Source: an uncultured Blastocatellia bacterium
Lineage (GTDB): Bacteria > Acidobacteriota > Blastocatellia > HR10
DNA: 64,000 nucleotides
Direction of reading: 5' to 3'
NCBI GenBank assembly: GCA_937934295.1
Contig: CALHAI010000005.1
Span: 1-64,000, forward strand
A program made the translations under genes and the position numbers. Shown piece by piece: positions 8,706-18,529 of this stretch. Each line of letters opens with the position of its first letter. Within the stretch, counting starts at the first letter, position 1. The notes below the pieces were generated by a model. It saw only the letters and a list, made by a program, of their open reading frames with translations. It had not been told where the DNA came from and did no database searches.

Positions 8706-9662
8706 TCAGAATTCGATCACCGACAGTCGCTCATCTGCGGTGCCGAAGCTCCAGGTCAGGCATCCATACCCCTTCATCTCCCGACATTCATATTCCCCAA
8801 CGGAGAAGAGCAGGTGATCGAACCGATGGGGCCAGTGATGTGACGTATCAATGATGCCGAGCGGTCGGGCCGAGAGCGTGAGCGAACGTCCGCGCATATC
8901 GATGACGCGCGCGTCCACCCGTTCGATGGATTTCCACCGGCGCTCGCTCCAGGTGACGGCCAGATGGGCCGAGTGCAAGAGCGCGCGTTCGTTCCCTTGA
9001 TGGAGATAGCCGCAGAGGTGGCGTCGACCGTCAGCGAAGTTCATGGCCGCCACGTTGACGACGAGCTCAGGAGAGAACGGAACCCAGAGTACGAGATACC
9101 CCCGCCAGAGCGCGCGCCCCCCCCATCCCCACATCCGATCGCGCATCCCGAGCGCTGCGACGGAAATCTCTTCCCCTTCGATGTTCATCCATCCCTCGTA
9201 CCACCCGACCTGATCGAAATGGCGGCTCTGCTCTCCCCCAGCCGCCTCCTCCATCCACAGCTTGGCCTCTGCCCAACTGAAGGCTCGATGCTGCGCACGG
9301 AAAGTGAGATCGAACTGCAATCGCGGACTATCATAGCGCAATCGCCATCGCGCGAAGGGCTCGACCATCTCCAGCTTCAGGGGGCCGAAGCTCAAGCGCT
9401 CTCGCCAGATATCGCGCGGGATCGCGTAGTCCATCTTCATCAGCTCATAGCGCAGATGTCCGTCCACGAACACATAGAGGGTGAGATCACCGCGACCGGC
9501 ATTGGGGAAGACGCCCTGGTAGACCTGGAATTGAACGCGTGCGGTCGGATCGAAGAATTCGAAATACCAGGCCTCGCGCCACCACGGTTCAGGACCCACA
9601 ACGTGAATATCATCGTCACTGGGATCGAGGCCAACGGGAACGAAATCGTCATCCTTGGACAT
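8706..9662 (-). CDS. AttH/hydroxyneurosporene-like lipocalin-fold protein
   Basis: This 318-residue protein has no signal peptide and is rich in aromatic residues and predicted beta strands (for example WWREAWYFEFFDP, RMWGWGGRALWRG). It resembles the double-barrel DUF7064/7065 and AttH/carotenoid-hydratase-like family found beside genes for hydrophobic-substrate catabolism. The start at ATG 9662 has GGAGGGG upstream. It lies 43 bases after the crotonase gene. Enzymatic and lipid-binding roles are both possible; the family assignment is from memory and tentative. Confidence 0.5.
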   Translation of the reverse strand: MSKDDDFVPVGLDPSDDDIHVVGPEPWWREAWYFEFFDPTARVQFQVYQGVFPNAGRGDLTLYVFVDGHLRYELMKMDYAIPRDIWRERLSFGPLKLEMVEPFARWRLRYDSPRLQFDLTFRAQHRAFSWAEAKLWMEEAAGGEQSRHFDQVGWYEGWMNIEGEEISVAALGMRDRMWGWGGRALWRGYLVLWVPFSPELVVNVAAMNFADGRRHLCGYLHQGNERALLHSAHLAVTWSERRWKSIERVDARVIDMRGRSLTLSARPLGIIDTSHHWPHRFDHLLFSVGEYECREMKGYGCLTWSFGTADERLSVIEF

Positions 9663-9705
9663 CGGTTCCCCTCCTTGCTCGGCTCATAGCCTGAAGCCCC
9701 TCGCC

Positions 9706-10503
9706 TCAGCGGCCGCAGAAGCGCGGTGGGCGCTTCTCGATGAACGCGCGCACGCCTTCGCCGAAGTCATCGGTCGCAGCGAGCATGCCGACGATTTGCC
9801 GCTCGCGCTCCAATTGCTCATCTAACGAAGCCGTGAGGCTCACCATCAGCAGATACTTGATGGCGGCGAGCGCCCGCACCGGTCCCTGTACGATGCGCGC
9901 GGCGAACGTCCGCGCTTCCTCAAGCAATTCACCCTCGGGGACCACACGATGTACGAGCCCCCATCGCGCGGCTTCCTCCGCTTCGATCAGCTCCCCACTC
10001 ACCATCCACTCGAAGGCCCTCCCCCACCCAATCAGCCGCGGGATGAAGAACGTTCCCCCGCAATCCGGCGCGATCCCCAACCGCACGAACGCCTGGTTGA
10101 AGCGCGTCCCCGCGGCCGCTAACCGATAGTCGCAAGCGAGCGCGAGATTGCAACCGCCGCCGCTGGCGACCCCATGAATGGCCGCGATAACGATCTTCGG
10201 CATCCCGCGAATGATCCGGACAACATCATTCAAGGGGGCGAGCAACTCGTCCAACAAGTGGTCGGCCGAAGCCCTTTCCTCCAACCGCCGCCCGAGATAC
10301 TTCAAATCGGCCCCCGCCGAGAATGCTCGCCCGGCTCCGGTGAGGATCACAGCTCGGACGTCCTCCCGTGCCTGAAGGGCCCGAAAGACCTCGCGCAGTT
10401 CGGTCGCCAAGGTCGCATCAATGGCGTTGAGCACCTCAGGCCGATGGAGCGTCACCGTAGCCACCCCTTCACTCACCGCAAGCTGCACGGTCTGTCCACC
10501 CAT
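9706..10503 (-). CDS. Enoyl-CoA hydratase/isomerase (crotonase family, PaaG-like)
   Basis: This ~265-residue protein has the crotonase fold. FSAGADLKYLG and IHGVASGGGCNLALACD form the CoA-binding and oxyanion-hole segments. The first catalytic Glu position (GGGCE in hydratases) is Asn here, and the second reads GIAPDCGGT with Asp, as in PaaG-type isomerases, so isomerase or another crotonase chemistry is more likely than plain hydration. ATG 10503 is chosen because an AGGGGGG run precedes it and it falls after the stop of the EtfA gene; a longer frame would overlap EtfA. It probably acts on a CoA thioester produced by this cluster. Confidence 0.88.
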   Translation of the reverse strand: MGGQTVQLAVSEGVATVTLHRPEVLNAIDATLATELREVFRALQAREDVRAVILTGAGRAFSAGADLKYLGRRLEERASADHLLDELLAPLNDVVRIIRGMPKIVIAAIHGVASGGGCNLALACDYRLAAAGTRFNQAFVRLGIAPDCGGTFFIPRLIGWGRAFEWMVSGELIEAEEAARWGLVHRVVPEGELLEEARTFAARIVQGPVRALAAIKYLLMVSLTASLDEQLERERQIVGMLAATDDFGEGVRAFIEKRPPRFCGR

Positions 10504-10519
10504 ATCCCCCCTCGTACGC

Positions 10520-11527
10520 TCACGCCTTCCCCGCCACACGCAACCGCTTCACCTCCTCGATCAGGACCGGAATGATATTCTCGTAGGCTTCGACGATCCC
10601 CAGATCAGCCACTTTGAAAATCGGCGCGTGTGGGTCCGTGTTAATGGCGACGATGCATTTCGCCCTGGAGATCCCAACGACATGTTGACTGGCTCCGGAG
10701 ATGCCGACGGCGAGATAGAGATCAGGAGCGACCTTCTTCCCTGTCTGTCCGATCTGCCAGCTCGCTGGCACCCATCCGGCATCACACGCCGCGCGCGAAG
10801 CTCCGACAGCCCCCCCCAACCATCGCGCCAGCTCTTCCAACAGCCGGAACCCTTCGGGGCCCCCTATGCCCCGTCCACCGCTCACGACGATCTGCGCCTC
10901 TTCGAGCGCAGTGCCAGTCGCTGACTCCTCTTGGATTCGCTCCAGGAGCCGCGTCCGCTCCAATGAGGGATCGAGCGCCACCTCGACCCATGTCGTGTCT
11001 CCCCCGACGATCTCCCCCTCGATTGGATCAAATGCGCGCGGGCGCACGCAAACGACGACCGGGGGTCGAGAGGCGACCAACATGGCGTGGGCTTTCCCTC
11101 CATAGACGGGTTTGGTGATGACCACCGCCCCATCTTCAGCTTGGAGTCCGATGACGTCGGTCACCATCGCCGCTCCCAGCCGATAGGCCAGCCGCGGAGC
11201 GATCTCCAGTGCAATCGTCCGACCGGGGAAGAGGATCACGTCCGGTCGAACGGTCGCCAGCAGCTGTTCGAGGGCGCTCACATACAACTCCGGCGCATAT
11301 CCCCGAAGCATCGGATGAGCGATGAAGAACGTGCGCGCGTTCGCTGATGCCTCCAATGTCAGGCCCGCTCTCTCTGGGCGCTCAGCGACGGATTCTGCAG
11401 CCGGGCCGACGAGTGCTACATTCACTTCCCCAGCGAACGCCGTTGCGAGGGCGCGGGCTGCGCCGATGGCTTCGCGCTCACTCCGCCCGACCTCAGGCGT
11501 CGGAAGAACGACTAAGATGACGCGCAT
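10520..11527 (-). CDS. etfA: Electron transfer flavoprotein alpha subunit
   Basis: This ~335-residue protein is EtfA/FixB. The C-terminal FAD-binding domain is clear: [43 protein letters not shown] and [19 protein letters not shown]. It pairs with the adjacent EtfB to carry electrons from the two acyl-CoA dehydrogenases in this cluster to the quinone pool, likely through the Fe-S membrane protein at 52031-54046. ATG 11527 is chosen because GGGGGAG precedes it. The gene follows etfB with a 13-base gap. Confidence 0.95.
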   Translation of the reverse strand: MRVILVVLPTPEVGRSEREAIGAARALATAFAGEVNVALVGPAAESVAERPERAGLTLEASANARTFFIAHPMLRGYAPELYVSALEQLLATVRPDVILFPGRTIALEIAPRLAYRLGAAMVTDVIGLQAEDGAVVITKPVYGGKAHAMLVASRPPVVVCVRPRAFDPIEGEIVGGDTTWVEVALDPSLERTRLLERIQEESATGTALEEAQIVVSGGRGIGGPEGFRLLEELARWLGGAVGASRAACDAGWVPASWQIGQTGKKVAPDLYLAVGISGASQHVVGISRAKCIVAINTDPHAPIFKVADLGIVEAYENIIPVLIEEVKRLRVAGKA

Positions 11528-11540
11528 ACGCTCCCCCCAC

Positions 11541-12353
11541 TCAGAGAATTCGCCGTTCTCGCAGCGCCCGCACAAGATGCACAGCTTTTTCGGTAACGGT
11601 CTCCCCTTCGATCCATTCGCACGCTTTCGACGTGCCCGGAATGACCAGCTCCCGCACCTGCAGGCGTCCGTTCGCTCCCCAAAGCCCCGTTACGTCGCTC
11701 ACTAACTCTGGAATCGTCCACATGGGGATCGGCGCGCGCGCCGCGAGCATCGTGTCCCGTACTTTGGGCAAGCGCGGGACGTTCGTCTCCTCGTTGGTGA
11801 TCGTCGCCACCGCCGGTCGCGCTGCCCACACGATCTCCCACCCCTCGTCTGACTGCCGTCGCATGAGGAATCCGCCGTCCGTCGCCTCGATGCGCGAGAC
11901 GAAGGTCACACACGTCCATCCAAGCGCTTCGGCCAGGAACGATCCGACTTGTCCCCCGTGCCAATCCCCGGTCTCGCGCCCGCAGAGGACGAGGTCCACC
12001 GGATGCAATCGCTCTACAGCCGCCTTCAGCAGACTCGCGACGACGACCCCATCGAGCACCGGTCCCCCCTCGCTCGAGATCAAGATCGCTCGATCGGCGC
12101 GTAAACTCAACGCCCTCCGCAGCACATCCGCTGCCGATGGTGGACCGACTGTGAGCGCGATGACCTCCACCGGCTCGCGCTCGATCATCCGCTCCCGGAG
12201 TTGCAAGGCGACCTCTACCGCGTTCTCATCGAAGATGCTCATGACCAATTGTCCAATCCCTTCAGCCGCCGCAGTCCGCTCCGCATTGAGCCGGAATTCG
12301 CCTGGCGGAATCTCCGGATCTAAAATCTGTGTCACGCAGACGATGACGCGCAT
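11541..12353 (-). CDS. etfB: Electron transfer flavoprotein beta subunit
   Basis: This 270-residue protein is EtfB/FixA, with N-terminal MRVIVCVTQILDPEIPP, FDENAVEVALQLRE and the AMP-binding loop region around LVLCGRETGDWHGGQVG. It forms the heterodimer with EtfA and binds AMP structurally. GAGGGGAAAGGGG precedes ATG 12353. Gene order etfB-etfA within a beta-oxidation-like block matches its role as electron acceptor for acyl-CoA dehydrogenases. Confidence 0.95.
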   Translation of the reverse strand: MRVIVCVTQILDPEIPPGEFRLNAERTAAAEGIGQLVMSIFDENAVEVALQLRERMIEREPVEVIALTVGPPSAADVLRRALSLRADRAILISSEGGPVLDGVVVASLLKAAVERLHPVDLVLCGRETGDWHGGQVGSFLAEALGWTCVTFVSRIEATDGGFLMRRQSDEGWEIVWAARPAVATITNEETNVPRLPKVRDTMLAARAPIPMWTIPELVSDVTGLWGANGRLQVRELVIPGTSKACEWIEGETVTEKAVHLVRALRERRIL

Positions 12354-12417
12354 ACCCCTTTCCCCTCATGATGAACTGACCGGGAGTTCGCGAACTTCGG
12401 GGGACGATCGCCGGCAC

Positions 12418-13581
12418 TCACCGTCCTAAGACGACGACGCAGGCGACTGAGCCCGGTCCTCCGAGATTATGCACAAGCCCCAACTCGGCATTCTTCACTT
12501 GTCGAGCCCCAGCTTGCCCGCGCAACTGAAGGACGATCTCCGTGAGCATGCGCACGCCACTCGCGCCAATGGGATGGCCGAACGATTTCAATCCCCCACT
12601 CGGATTCACCGGCAGATCTCCCGCAAGCGCGCTCCGCCCCTCTTCGATGAAATATCGCCCTTCCCCCTTCTTGCAGAATCCCAAGTCCTCATAATTGGCG
12701 ATCTCCGTCCACGTGAAGCAATCGTGCACTTCCGCCACGGAGATCTCCCGTGCCGGATTCCGAATCCCCGCCATGCGATACGCCTCAGCCGCCGCGGCCA
12801 CCGTCGCCGGAAACCCGATGTACTCGAACGTCGGATCGAAAAACGGCCAGCCTGTTTCTACGGCCAATCCAATCCCTTTGACATAGACCGGATCCTCCCG
12901 AAACTGTCGCGCACGATCGGCCCGACAGATGATGACTGCCGCCGCTCCATCCGTCGTCGGACAGCAATCGTAGAGCCCGAATGGATAGGCCACAAGCGGC
13001 GCCGCCAGGACCTGTTCTTCGGTCACCTCCATCCGAAAATGGGCCTTTGGATTGAGGGCGCCGTTGTGATGATTTTTCACAGCTACCTTCGCCAGCGTGT
13101 GCCGATCGCCGCCGAACCGATGGAAATATCGATTCGCCGCCAGGGCGAAAAGGCCCGGCGGCGTCGAACCCGCTTCCAGATACGGATGTGTCCCCTCTCG
13201 CTGCAGCCCGCGCACAGGCCGATCCCGCAACTTCTCGGCCCCGACAACCAACACCACCTCATATACCCCAGCGGCCACAGCCAGACACGCATTCCGAAAG
13301 GCATCCGTCCCGGTCGCGCAGTAGTTCTCCACCCGCGTGATCGGCTTCCCATACAGCCGCAGGGCATCGGCCAAGGTGACGCTCGCTTTCCCCCCTCCGA
13401 ATCCCGGCGAGAATGTGCCCAACCAAGCGGCCTCTACCCGCTCCGGCTCGATCCCCGCATCCTCATAAGCGGCCAACGCCGCTTCCGCCATCAACTCCGA
13501 TAAGCTCTTGTCATGCAACTCGCCGAACTTTGTGCAACCGATCCCAATGACAGCCACTTTGTCCTTGAGACTCTCAGCCAT
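12418..13581 (-). CDS. Thiolase family protein (SCP-x type, Cys present)
   Basis: This 387-residue protein is a thiolase of the SCP2/SCP-x type. The nucleophile region reads ENYCATGTDAFRNAC, so the catalytic Cys is kept. EVHDCFTWTEIANYE and KSFGHPIGASGVRM supply the His and oxyanion-hole residues. It probably cleaves a 3-oxoacyl-CoA. It overlaps the end of the HMG-CoA-synthase-like gene by eight bases and has GGAGGGAGGGG before ATG 13581. Unlike the two thiolase-like proteins at 28545-30833, its active site looks complete. Confidence 0.9.
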   Translation of the reverse strand: MAESLKDKVAVIGIGCTKFGELHDKSLSELMAEAALAAYEDAGIEPERVEAAWLGTFSPGFGGGKASVTLADALRLYGKPITRVENYCATGTDAFRNACLAVAAGVYEVVLVVGAEKLRDRPVRGLQREGTHPYLEAGSTPPGLFALAANRYFHRFGGDRHTLAKVAVKNHHNGALNPKAHFRMEVTEEQVLAAPLVAYPFGLYDCCPTTDGAAAVIICRADRARQFREDPVYVKGIGLAVETGWPFFDPTFEYIGFPATVAAAAEAYRMAGIRNPAREISVAEVHDCFTWTEIANYEDLGFCKKGEGRYFIEEGRSALAGDLPVNPSGGLKSFGHPIGASGVRMLTEIVLQLRGQAGARQVKNAELGLVHNLGGPGSVACVVVLGR

Positions 13582-14974
13582 CTTCCCCTCCCTCCGGTCG
13601 GCACTTCCAGTAGTAATGATAGAGACCGCCGCCCGCCCCCAACCGCCGCAGCGTCAGACGCACCCGCATCCCAATACGCACTTCCGAAGGTTCGACGTCA
13701 GTCACCTGCACATAGAGTCGCCCTCCCCCTTCGATGTCCACCACGGCCAACACCGTCGGCGGCATGGGCGAAGCCGCGAGCCAATCCACTGTATATGTGA
13801 ACACCTCCCCCTGCCGACCAAGCGAGACCTCGCGCAGGCCCGTCATGCTGTGGCACCTTTGACAGATACGCGTCGGCGGAAACTGCCGCAGACCGCATTC
13901 CCCACATTCGGTTCCCCGCAGACGAATCGTGCGCGCCTCCTCCTTCTCATAGAAGACGTTCGAGAGCACTGGTCCCTCCTCGTGATGCCGAAAGTACTCT
14001 CGCGCCTTCCGAAACCGTTCGTAGGAGGGGAAGCGCAGCCCACGTCGAAGTTGTTCGGCGATCGGATCGCGCACCACATAGCCCTCAATAAGCGGCGTCA
14101 CTTCAAACAGCACGGCATCGGCGCCACTCCCATAGCCGACCAAGAGGATTCGATCCCCGGGCCGCGCTTGTTCGAGTGCCGCGCTCAGCAGAAACAGCGG
14201 CATCGCGCATCCGAGCATCCCCACGCGATCCAGAAACGTCTCCTGCACTTGCTCAGCGCGAAACCCCAATTCCGACGCCACGCGCGTCGCCATCTTCGGA
14301 TCCAAAGGCGGGAGAATCACCCGCGCGATCTCCGAAGGCCGGAGCCCACTCTTCTCCAATACCCGCGCGATCGCGCGACCGACGATCCGACAATAGCCCT
14401 CCACCGTGAACCGAGAAGCAAAGCTCGTGATCCGCTCATCTTTATCCCGCCGGACGAAATCAAGGAAATCGTCGCTCACACTCGCCCACGCCTTCGCCGC
14501 AGCCACGACGTGCTCTCGCCCGACGGCTACAGCCGCCGCCCCATCCCCAAACCATTGCTCCTCAGGCGACTCCGGCGACGCTTCTCGCACGTCGGCGGCG
14601 ACGACGAGGATCGGCTCCTGCCCCCCCACAGCCGCGCGATCCAGAGCCGCCATGAGCGCTACCGTTCCTGCTCGCAGCGAATGCGCGAAGTCCGCAACTG
14701 CGATCTCTTCCGGGAGATCACAGGCTGTCGCCAGCAGTGCGGCGTTCATCCGCTCCAGATACGGCGCCGTCGTGGAAGCGAAATAGATTCCACCGCAAGC
14801 GGGGAGGTCTAATCCTTGTACGGCCTCTAGGGCGAGCGTCAGCGCATCTTCGTCGAACCCGATGGCTGTTCGCTCGCCTTCCAAGACAGGCTTCCCCCCA
14901 TGGGCGGCAGCAATCTTCTCCCGTTCGATCCGGTGTCGCGGCAGATACACGGCATGTCGGGTGATCCCGATCAT
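13574..14974 (-). CDS. HMG-CoA synthase-like protein fused to DUF35 (Zn ribbon/OB)
   Basis: This ~466-residue protein has an N-terminal thiolase-fold domain resembling HMG-CoA synthase (residues 1-~320) and a C-terminal DUF35 domain with CGECG and CQRCH as a Zn ribbon followed by an OB fold. The position where synthases carry the nucleophilic Cys reads DFAHSLRAGT, with Ser-Leu, so normal acyl-enzyme chemistry looks impossible without another residue. Archaeal HMGS and DUF35 are normally separate but interacting proteins. ATG 14974 is preferred; an in-frame TTG at 14980 is the alternative. The role in the pathway is unknown, but a condensation or retro-aldol step is plausible. Confidence 0.75.
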   Translation of the reverse strand: MIGITRHAVYLPRHRIEREKIAAAHGGKPVLEGERTAIGFDEDALTLALEAVQGLDLPACGGIYFASTTAPYLERMNAALLATACDLPEEIAVADFAHSLRAGTVALMAALDRAAVGGQEPILVVAADVREASPESPEEQWFGDGAAAVAVGREHVVAAAKAWASVSDDFLDFVRRDKDERITSFASRFTVEGYCRIVGRAIARVLEKSGLRPSEIARVILPPLDPKMATRVASELGFRAEQVQETFLDRVGMLGCAMPLFLLSAALEQARPGDRILLVGYGSGADAVLFEVTPLIEGYVVRDPIAEQLRRGLRFPSYERFRKAREYFRHHEEGPVLSNVFYEKEEARTIRLRGTECGECGLRQFPPTRICQRCHSMTGLREVSLGRQGEVFTYTVDWLAASPMPPTVLAVVDIEGGGRLYVQVTDVEPSEVRIGMRVRLTLRRLGAGGGLYHYYWKCRPEGGEDG

Positions 14975-15009
14975 CTCCAAAGCTCAAGACATTTCATCGC
15001 CGAGCTCAA

Positions 15010-16641
15010 TTACCCTTTTGCTCGCAGCAGTCCCCGACGATCCACCCGCGTGCGCAAGAGCCGAAGCTCCTCCGACGTCGGTGGCGGCGTCTCCGGCACA
15101 TCGGCCGGGATGACCAAATCAAATCCCGTATTCTCCCGAATCTGGTCCACGCTCACCCCCGGATGCCGCCAGACCACACGCATCCGCCCCTCGGCGTCAA
15201 AATCCAACACAGCCAGATCAGTGACGACCCAAAACTCCGTGAGGGAGTGAGCATACCCCGGAGCTGAGACGAAATCAACGCGCTCGACGAAGACCTGAGG
15301 CGTATGCCGGCGAAAGAAGGCCACACGACGCCGCGCGCAAGGGGCCAATTCCAATCCCACGCTCCCTGGTCCTCTCAGTCGCGGCGCCGACCACGTCCCC
15401 ACACCCACGAGATTCACATTCCCATGCCGATCGATTTGCAAGCCGCTCAAGAACATCACGTCGAAGGCGCCCCGGAGCTCCAGATCGAACAATTCTTCTA
15501 AGCGCAGCACGGCTTCCGCTCGTGAGATCGCCTGCGCGGAATTCACCGAGGGTAAGAGTTCTTCCAGCTCTGGGTTGAGCGCTGCCGTCCCCCCCATGGT
15601 GAACGAGAGATTGGGCGCATGCGTGAGTTGCGCCAATCGTAACCCGGCCGCCACCTCCCAACACCCCGTGCCGACGCCGACGAAATCCCCATCTCGGACC
15701 AAGCGCGAAAAAATAACGGCCAGCCACTCTCTTGATGAAGGCGGGGCAACCTCCGCCACCTCTTCCGCGCGATCTTCCGATGCCCTCGCGATCACCCCCT
15801 TCTTCAAATACTCCGATTCATCGGACGAGAGCACGAGGTCCTGGAGATACCTCGCCATCCCCTCGCGCGTCCGGCTGTGGGCGAGATAGAACCGCAGATG
15901 TTCGCGATCCACGTCGTAGAGCGGTTCGCTCGCCGTCGGATGTGCCGCTCCGAACATGGGGACGACCATATCCACCAAAATGGATGGAAGCGTCGTCCGC
16001 TGTGGCTCCGCGCGCACGATGTCATGCGGGATCAGTTCATCGCAACTGAGGATGACACGACGCGCCGCCCGCGCCAGCAGCGGGTCCATGTAGACCGATC
16101 CGAGATGTCGCGCATTCCCAAAAGGATCGCTCTGTGGCGCATGCAACAGTGCCCAATCGGGCGCGAGCGCGGGCACGCAGAGGACCTCCTCACCGGTGAA
16201 TGGATCGCGCGTGAAGCGATAGTCCGTGTTCACCCGAACAAGATCCGTATAGGCGAGCGTGCGCGGAAGAGCGAAGAAGGGCGCCCCGGCCGCCCCCGCC
16301 TTCAGGCCGAAGGCGAGAAAGGCTTCTCCAATCTCGCGAATCTCAACCTCCCCACATTCGGCGGCGCGCCGAAAATTCGGCGCCACACCGAACTCCTCCA
16401 ACCCCACGTAAGGGCTGATCACCCGACGCACGCATCTGGCCCCGATAAGCAGATCGAGCGGAAAGCCCGCCACGGCAGACGTGATCACCGTCAGATCCCG
16501 CTTCCGCTGCCGAATCAGCTCCCGCACCAGCGCCATCGGCACGTTGAAATAGGATAACCCCCCGATGGCGATCGTGCTCCCATCCTCGATCTGCTCGATG
16601 GCCTCACGGAGCGAGACGATCTTCTCCCGTCGCGTCGTCAC
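15010..16641 (-). CDS. CoA-transferase-like protein, alpha and beta subunits fused
   Basis: This 543-residue protein joins the alpha part (residues 1-~290, IAIGGLSYFNVPMALVRE, LDLLIGARCVRRVI) and the beta part (~300-543, VGVGTGCWEVAAGLRLAQ, DRHGNVNLVGVG) of the glutaconate CoA-transferase family. Elsewhere in this window the same two parts are separate genes. Where true transferases carry a Glu in an E-x-G motif the beta part reads TMGGTAALNP. IpdAB, the steroid ring-opening hydrolase, belongs to this Glu-less branch, so hydrolytic ring opening is possible. It starts with GTG 16641, overlapping the preceding stop as GTGA. Confidence 0.85.
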   Translation of the reverse strand: MTTRREKIVSLREAIEQIEDGSTIAIGGLSYFNVPMALVRELIRQRKRDLTVITSAVAGFPLDLLIGARCVRRVISPYVGLEEFGVAPNFRRAAECGEVEIREIGEAFLAFGLKAGAAGAPFFALPRTLAYTDLVRVNTDYRFTRDPFTGEEVLCVPALAPDWALLHAPQSDPFGNARHLGSVYMDPLLARAARRVILSCDELIPHDIVRAEPQRTTLPSILVDMVVPMFGAAHPTASEPLYDVDREHLRFYLAHSRTREGMARYLQDLVLSSDESEYLKKGVIARASEDRAEEVAEVAPPSSREWLAVIFSRLVRDGDFVGVGTGCWEVAAGLRLAQLTHAPNLSFTMGGTAALNPELEELLPSVNSAQAISRAEAVLRLEELFDLELRGAFDVMFLSGLQIDRHGNVNLVGVGTWSAPRLRGPGSVGLELAPCARRRVAFFRRHTPQVFVERVDFVSAPGYAHSLTEFWVVTDLAVLDFDAEGRMRVVWRHPGVSVDQIRENTGFDLVIPADVPETPPPTSEELRLLRTRVDRRGLLRAKG

Positions 16642-18014
16642 TTCTGATCCCGTCGCTCGATGAGCTTCGTCTTATGGGCCGTGCGCTCGAGCGTCCCCTC
16701 AGGAACCATCTCGATCTCCGGACGCACGCGCAGGCGATCGTGCATCGCTTCGGCGATCTCCACCTTCAAGCGCTCGATCTGCTCCCCTTCCAAACCCGCG
16801 CTGTATTCGACCCGAAGCCGCAGTGGTGGCATCACGCGCGGCCCCGGAACGTCGAGCACGATCCGCATCTCCCCGGTTACGCGCGGGGAGAATGATTCAA
16901 CGAGATTCTTCACCGCCGCTGGGTAGACCTTCACCCCCTTGACGATCAAGAGGTCATCCACGCGCCCGAGCACTTTGATGCGCGGTCCTGGCCGCCCACA
17001 CGGACATGGCGTCGTGAACACCTGATAGATGTCTCCCACGGAATATCGAATCGGCGGTTGCGCTTCCCATTCCAGGGCCGTCTTCACCCGCTCGCCAATG
17101 GCCCCATCCTCCAATGGAAGGGGCTCCTTCGTCTCCGGATCCACGAGATCGTAGGAGACGGAGAAATCTTCCCCCACCACGTGCATCCCCTGATATTCAG
17201 GAGCGTCGCACGAGACGTTGAGGATTCCATGAGCCCCACCGAGCATATCGTAGAGCCGCGCGCCATATGCTTCTTGAATCTTCCGACGCACCTCGAGCAG
17301 CCCGGCTCCAGGTTCTCCCGCGCAGCAGATGATCTCAATGCCCAGCTCGCCGACCTCGCACCCAAGGACCTTGGGCGCGACCTCGATCAGATATTCGGCA
17401 TATGAAGGCGTGCACAACAGCGCTCGAGGGCGCGTCCACCGAATGAGTTTCAATAAGCGTTCACTTCCGGCCTCAGCGCCGCAGGGGATCGGACGCGCCC
17501 CCATCCATTCCAACGCCCGAACGACAGGCACTCCGGCCAGGAACATGCTCAGTCCGAAGGCGTGCATCACGGTATCCTTGGGTCTGATCCCCGCACGCCA
17601 GAATCCGCGCGCCCAGAGGCGATTGGTGACCTCCACGTCGTGTCGCGTGAAGGCATAAAACGTCGGCTCCCCCGTCGTCCCCGACGTCGCCGCGACGGCG
17701 ACCACCTGCTCCACGGGTGCGCAGAGGAACATCCCAAAGGGATGACCCAACTCGCGCAGCGATTGCTCCTGACTCTCCCGATGAATTTCCGGCGTGATGA
17801 AGATCGGCAACTGACGCAAATCCTCCAGCGTGCGGATGTCCTCGGGATGCGCTCCCGCTTGATGAAACTTCTCGCGGTAGAAAGCCGACCTCTCATAAGC
17901 GTAGCGGAGTTGACGCCGGAGCTTCTCTACGCGCACGGCCTCAAGCCGCTCCTCGGGCATCAACTCCCATTCCGGCTCGAAATACACCTCGGATTGCCGT
18001 TCAACCGGTGACAT
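16638..18014 (-). CDS. Phenylacetate-CoA ligase-like adenylate-forming enzyme
   Basis: This ~458-residue protein belongs to the PaaK branch of the acyl-adenylate superfamily. TSGTTGEPTFYAF is the phosphate-binding loop, YDMLGG a middle motif, and YSVGDIYQVF with CPCGRPGPRI and the C-terminal lid KVLGRVDDLLIVKGVKVYP complete the family pattern. It should activate a carboxylic acid to its CoA thioester using ATP. ATG 18014 with GAGGGGG upstream is chosen; a longer frame would overlap the VOC gene. It overlaps the fused CoA-transferase-like gene by four bases. Confidence 0.9.
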   Translation of the reverse strand: MSPVERQSEVYFEPEWELMPEERLEAVRVEKLRRQLRYAYERSAFYREKFHQAGAHPEDIRTLEDLRQLPIFITPEIHRESQEQSLRELGHPFGMFLCAPVEQVVAVAATSGTTGEPTFYAFTRHDVEVTNRLWARGFWRAGIRPKDTVMHAFGLSMFLAGVPVVRALEWMGARPIPCGAEAGSERLLKLIRWTRPRALLCTPSYAEYLIEVAPKVLGCEVGELGIEIICCAGEPGAGLLEVRRKIQEAYGARLYDMLGGAHGILNVSCDAPEYQGMHVVGEDFSVSYDLVDPETKEPLPLEDGAIGERVKTALEWEAQPPIRYSVGDIYQVFTTPCPCGRPGPRIKVLGRVDDLLIVKGVKVYPAAVKNLVESFSPRVTGEMRIVLDVPGPRVMPPLRLRVEYSAGLEGEQIERLKVEIAEAMHDRLRVRPEIEMVPEGTLERTAHKTKLIERRDQK

Positions 18015-18021
18015 AGCCCCC

Positions 18022-18498
18022 TCACGAGGTCTCGTCCACATCGGGCACCCACCGATTGCCCTCCACCCGATACCGAGTGGCGACCTCGACGAGCACACCA
18101 TGCGCCTTACGTGGCGGGACGAAGACCCACTTCAACCACGGAATGTTCGAGGGCCCCGTCGGTTCAGTGCTCGTCAGCGGAATCTCGGCCTGCTGCAGGT
18201 CTTCGATCGTTTGTGCGAGATCACTCGTCGTGAAGGCGATGTGATGGACGCGCTCGCCATATTTCTCCAGGAGCTTCTGATCGGCCGGATGTTGGCTCTC
18301 GAAGAATTGCAGTGAAGTCCCATGGGGATTGACGAAAGTCGCCCATCGGAGCTTATACCCGTCGGCCTCGCCTTCATCCCACACGATCTGTCGCGCTTGT
18401 TCCGGATCAAGGACGCTCAGGATCTGCTGATAATCCCTCACGGCCTGATCCAGATCGCGCACCAGGAAGGCGATGTGATCGAATTTCAACTTCGGCAT
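18022..18498 (-). CDS. VOC (glyoxalase/epimerase superfamily) protein
   Basis: This ~158-residue protein has two beta-alpha-beta-beta-beta repeats of the vicinal-oxygen-chelate fold. The likely metal ligands are the His in FDHIAFLV, the His in VHHIAFTTSD and the Glu in GVLVEVATRY. It could be an epimerase, isomerase or ring-cleaving enzyme; the methylmalonyl-CoA-epimerase-like repeats favour an epimerase on a CoA thioester. ATG 18498 is chosen because GGGAGGG precedes it. It sits eight bases before the CoA ligase gene. Confidence 0.85.
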   Translation of the reverse strand: MPKLKFDHIAFLVRDLDQAVRDYQQILSVLDPEQARQIVWDEGEADGYKLRWATFVNPHGTSLQFFESQHPADQKLLEKYGERVHHIAFTTSDLAQTIEDLQQAEIPLTSTEPTGPSNIPWLKWVFVPPRKAHGVLVEVATRYRVEGNRWVPDVDETS

Positions 18499-18529
18499 GG
18501 CTCTCCCTCCCTTGCAGAGCATCCCGCCG

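Noticed and set aside
12469-14812. Long plus-strand frames (344 and 434 codons) opposite the thiolase and HMGS-like genes
   Set aside because: They are antisense to clear protein families, have His/Arg/Pro-rich composition typical of GC-rich shadow frames, and show no family resemblance.
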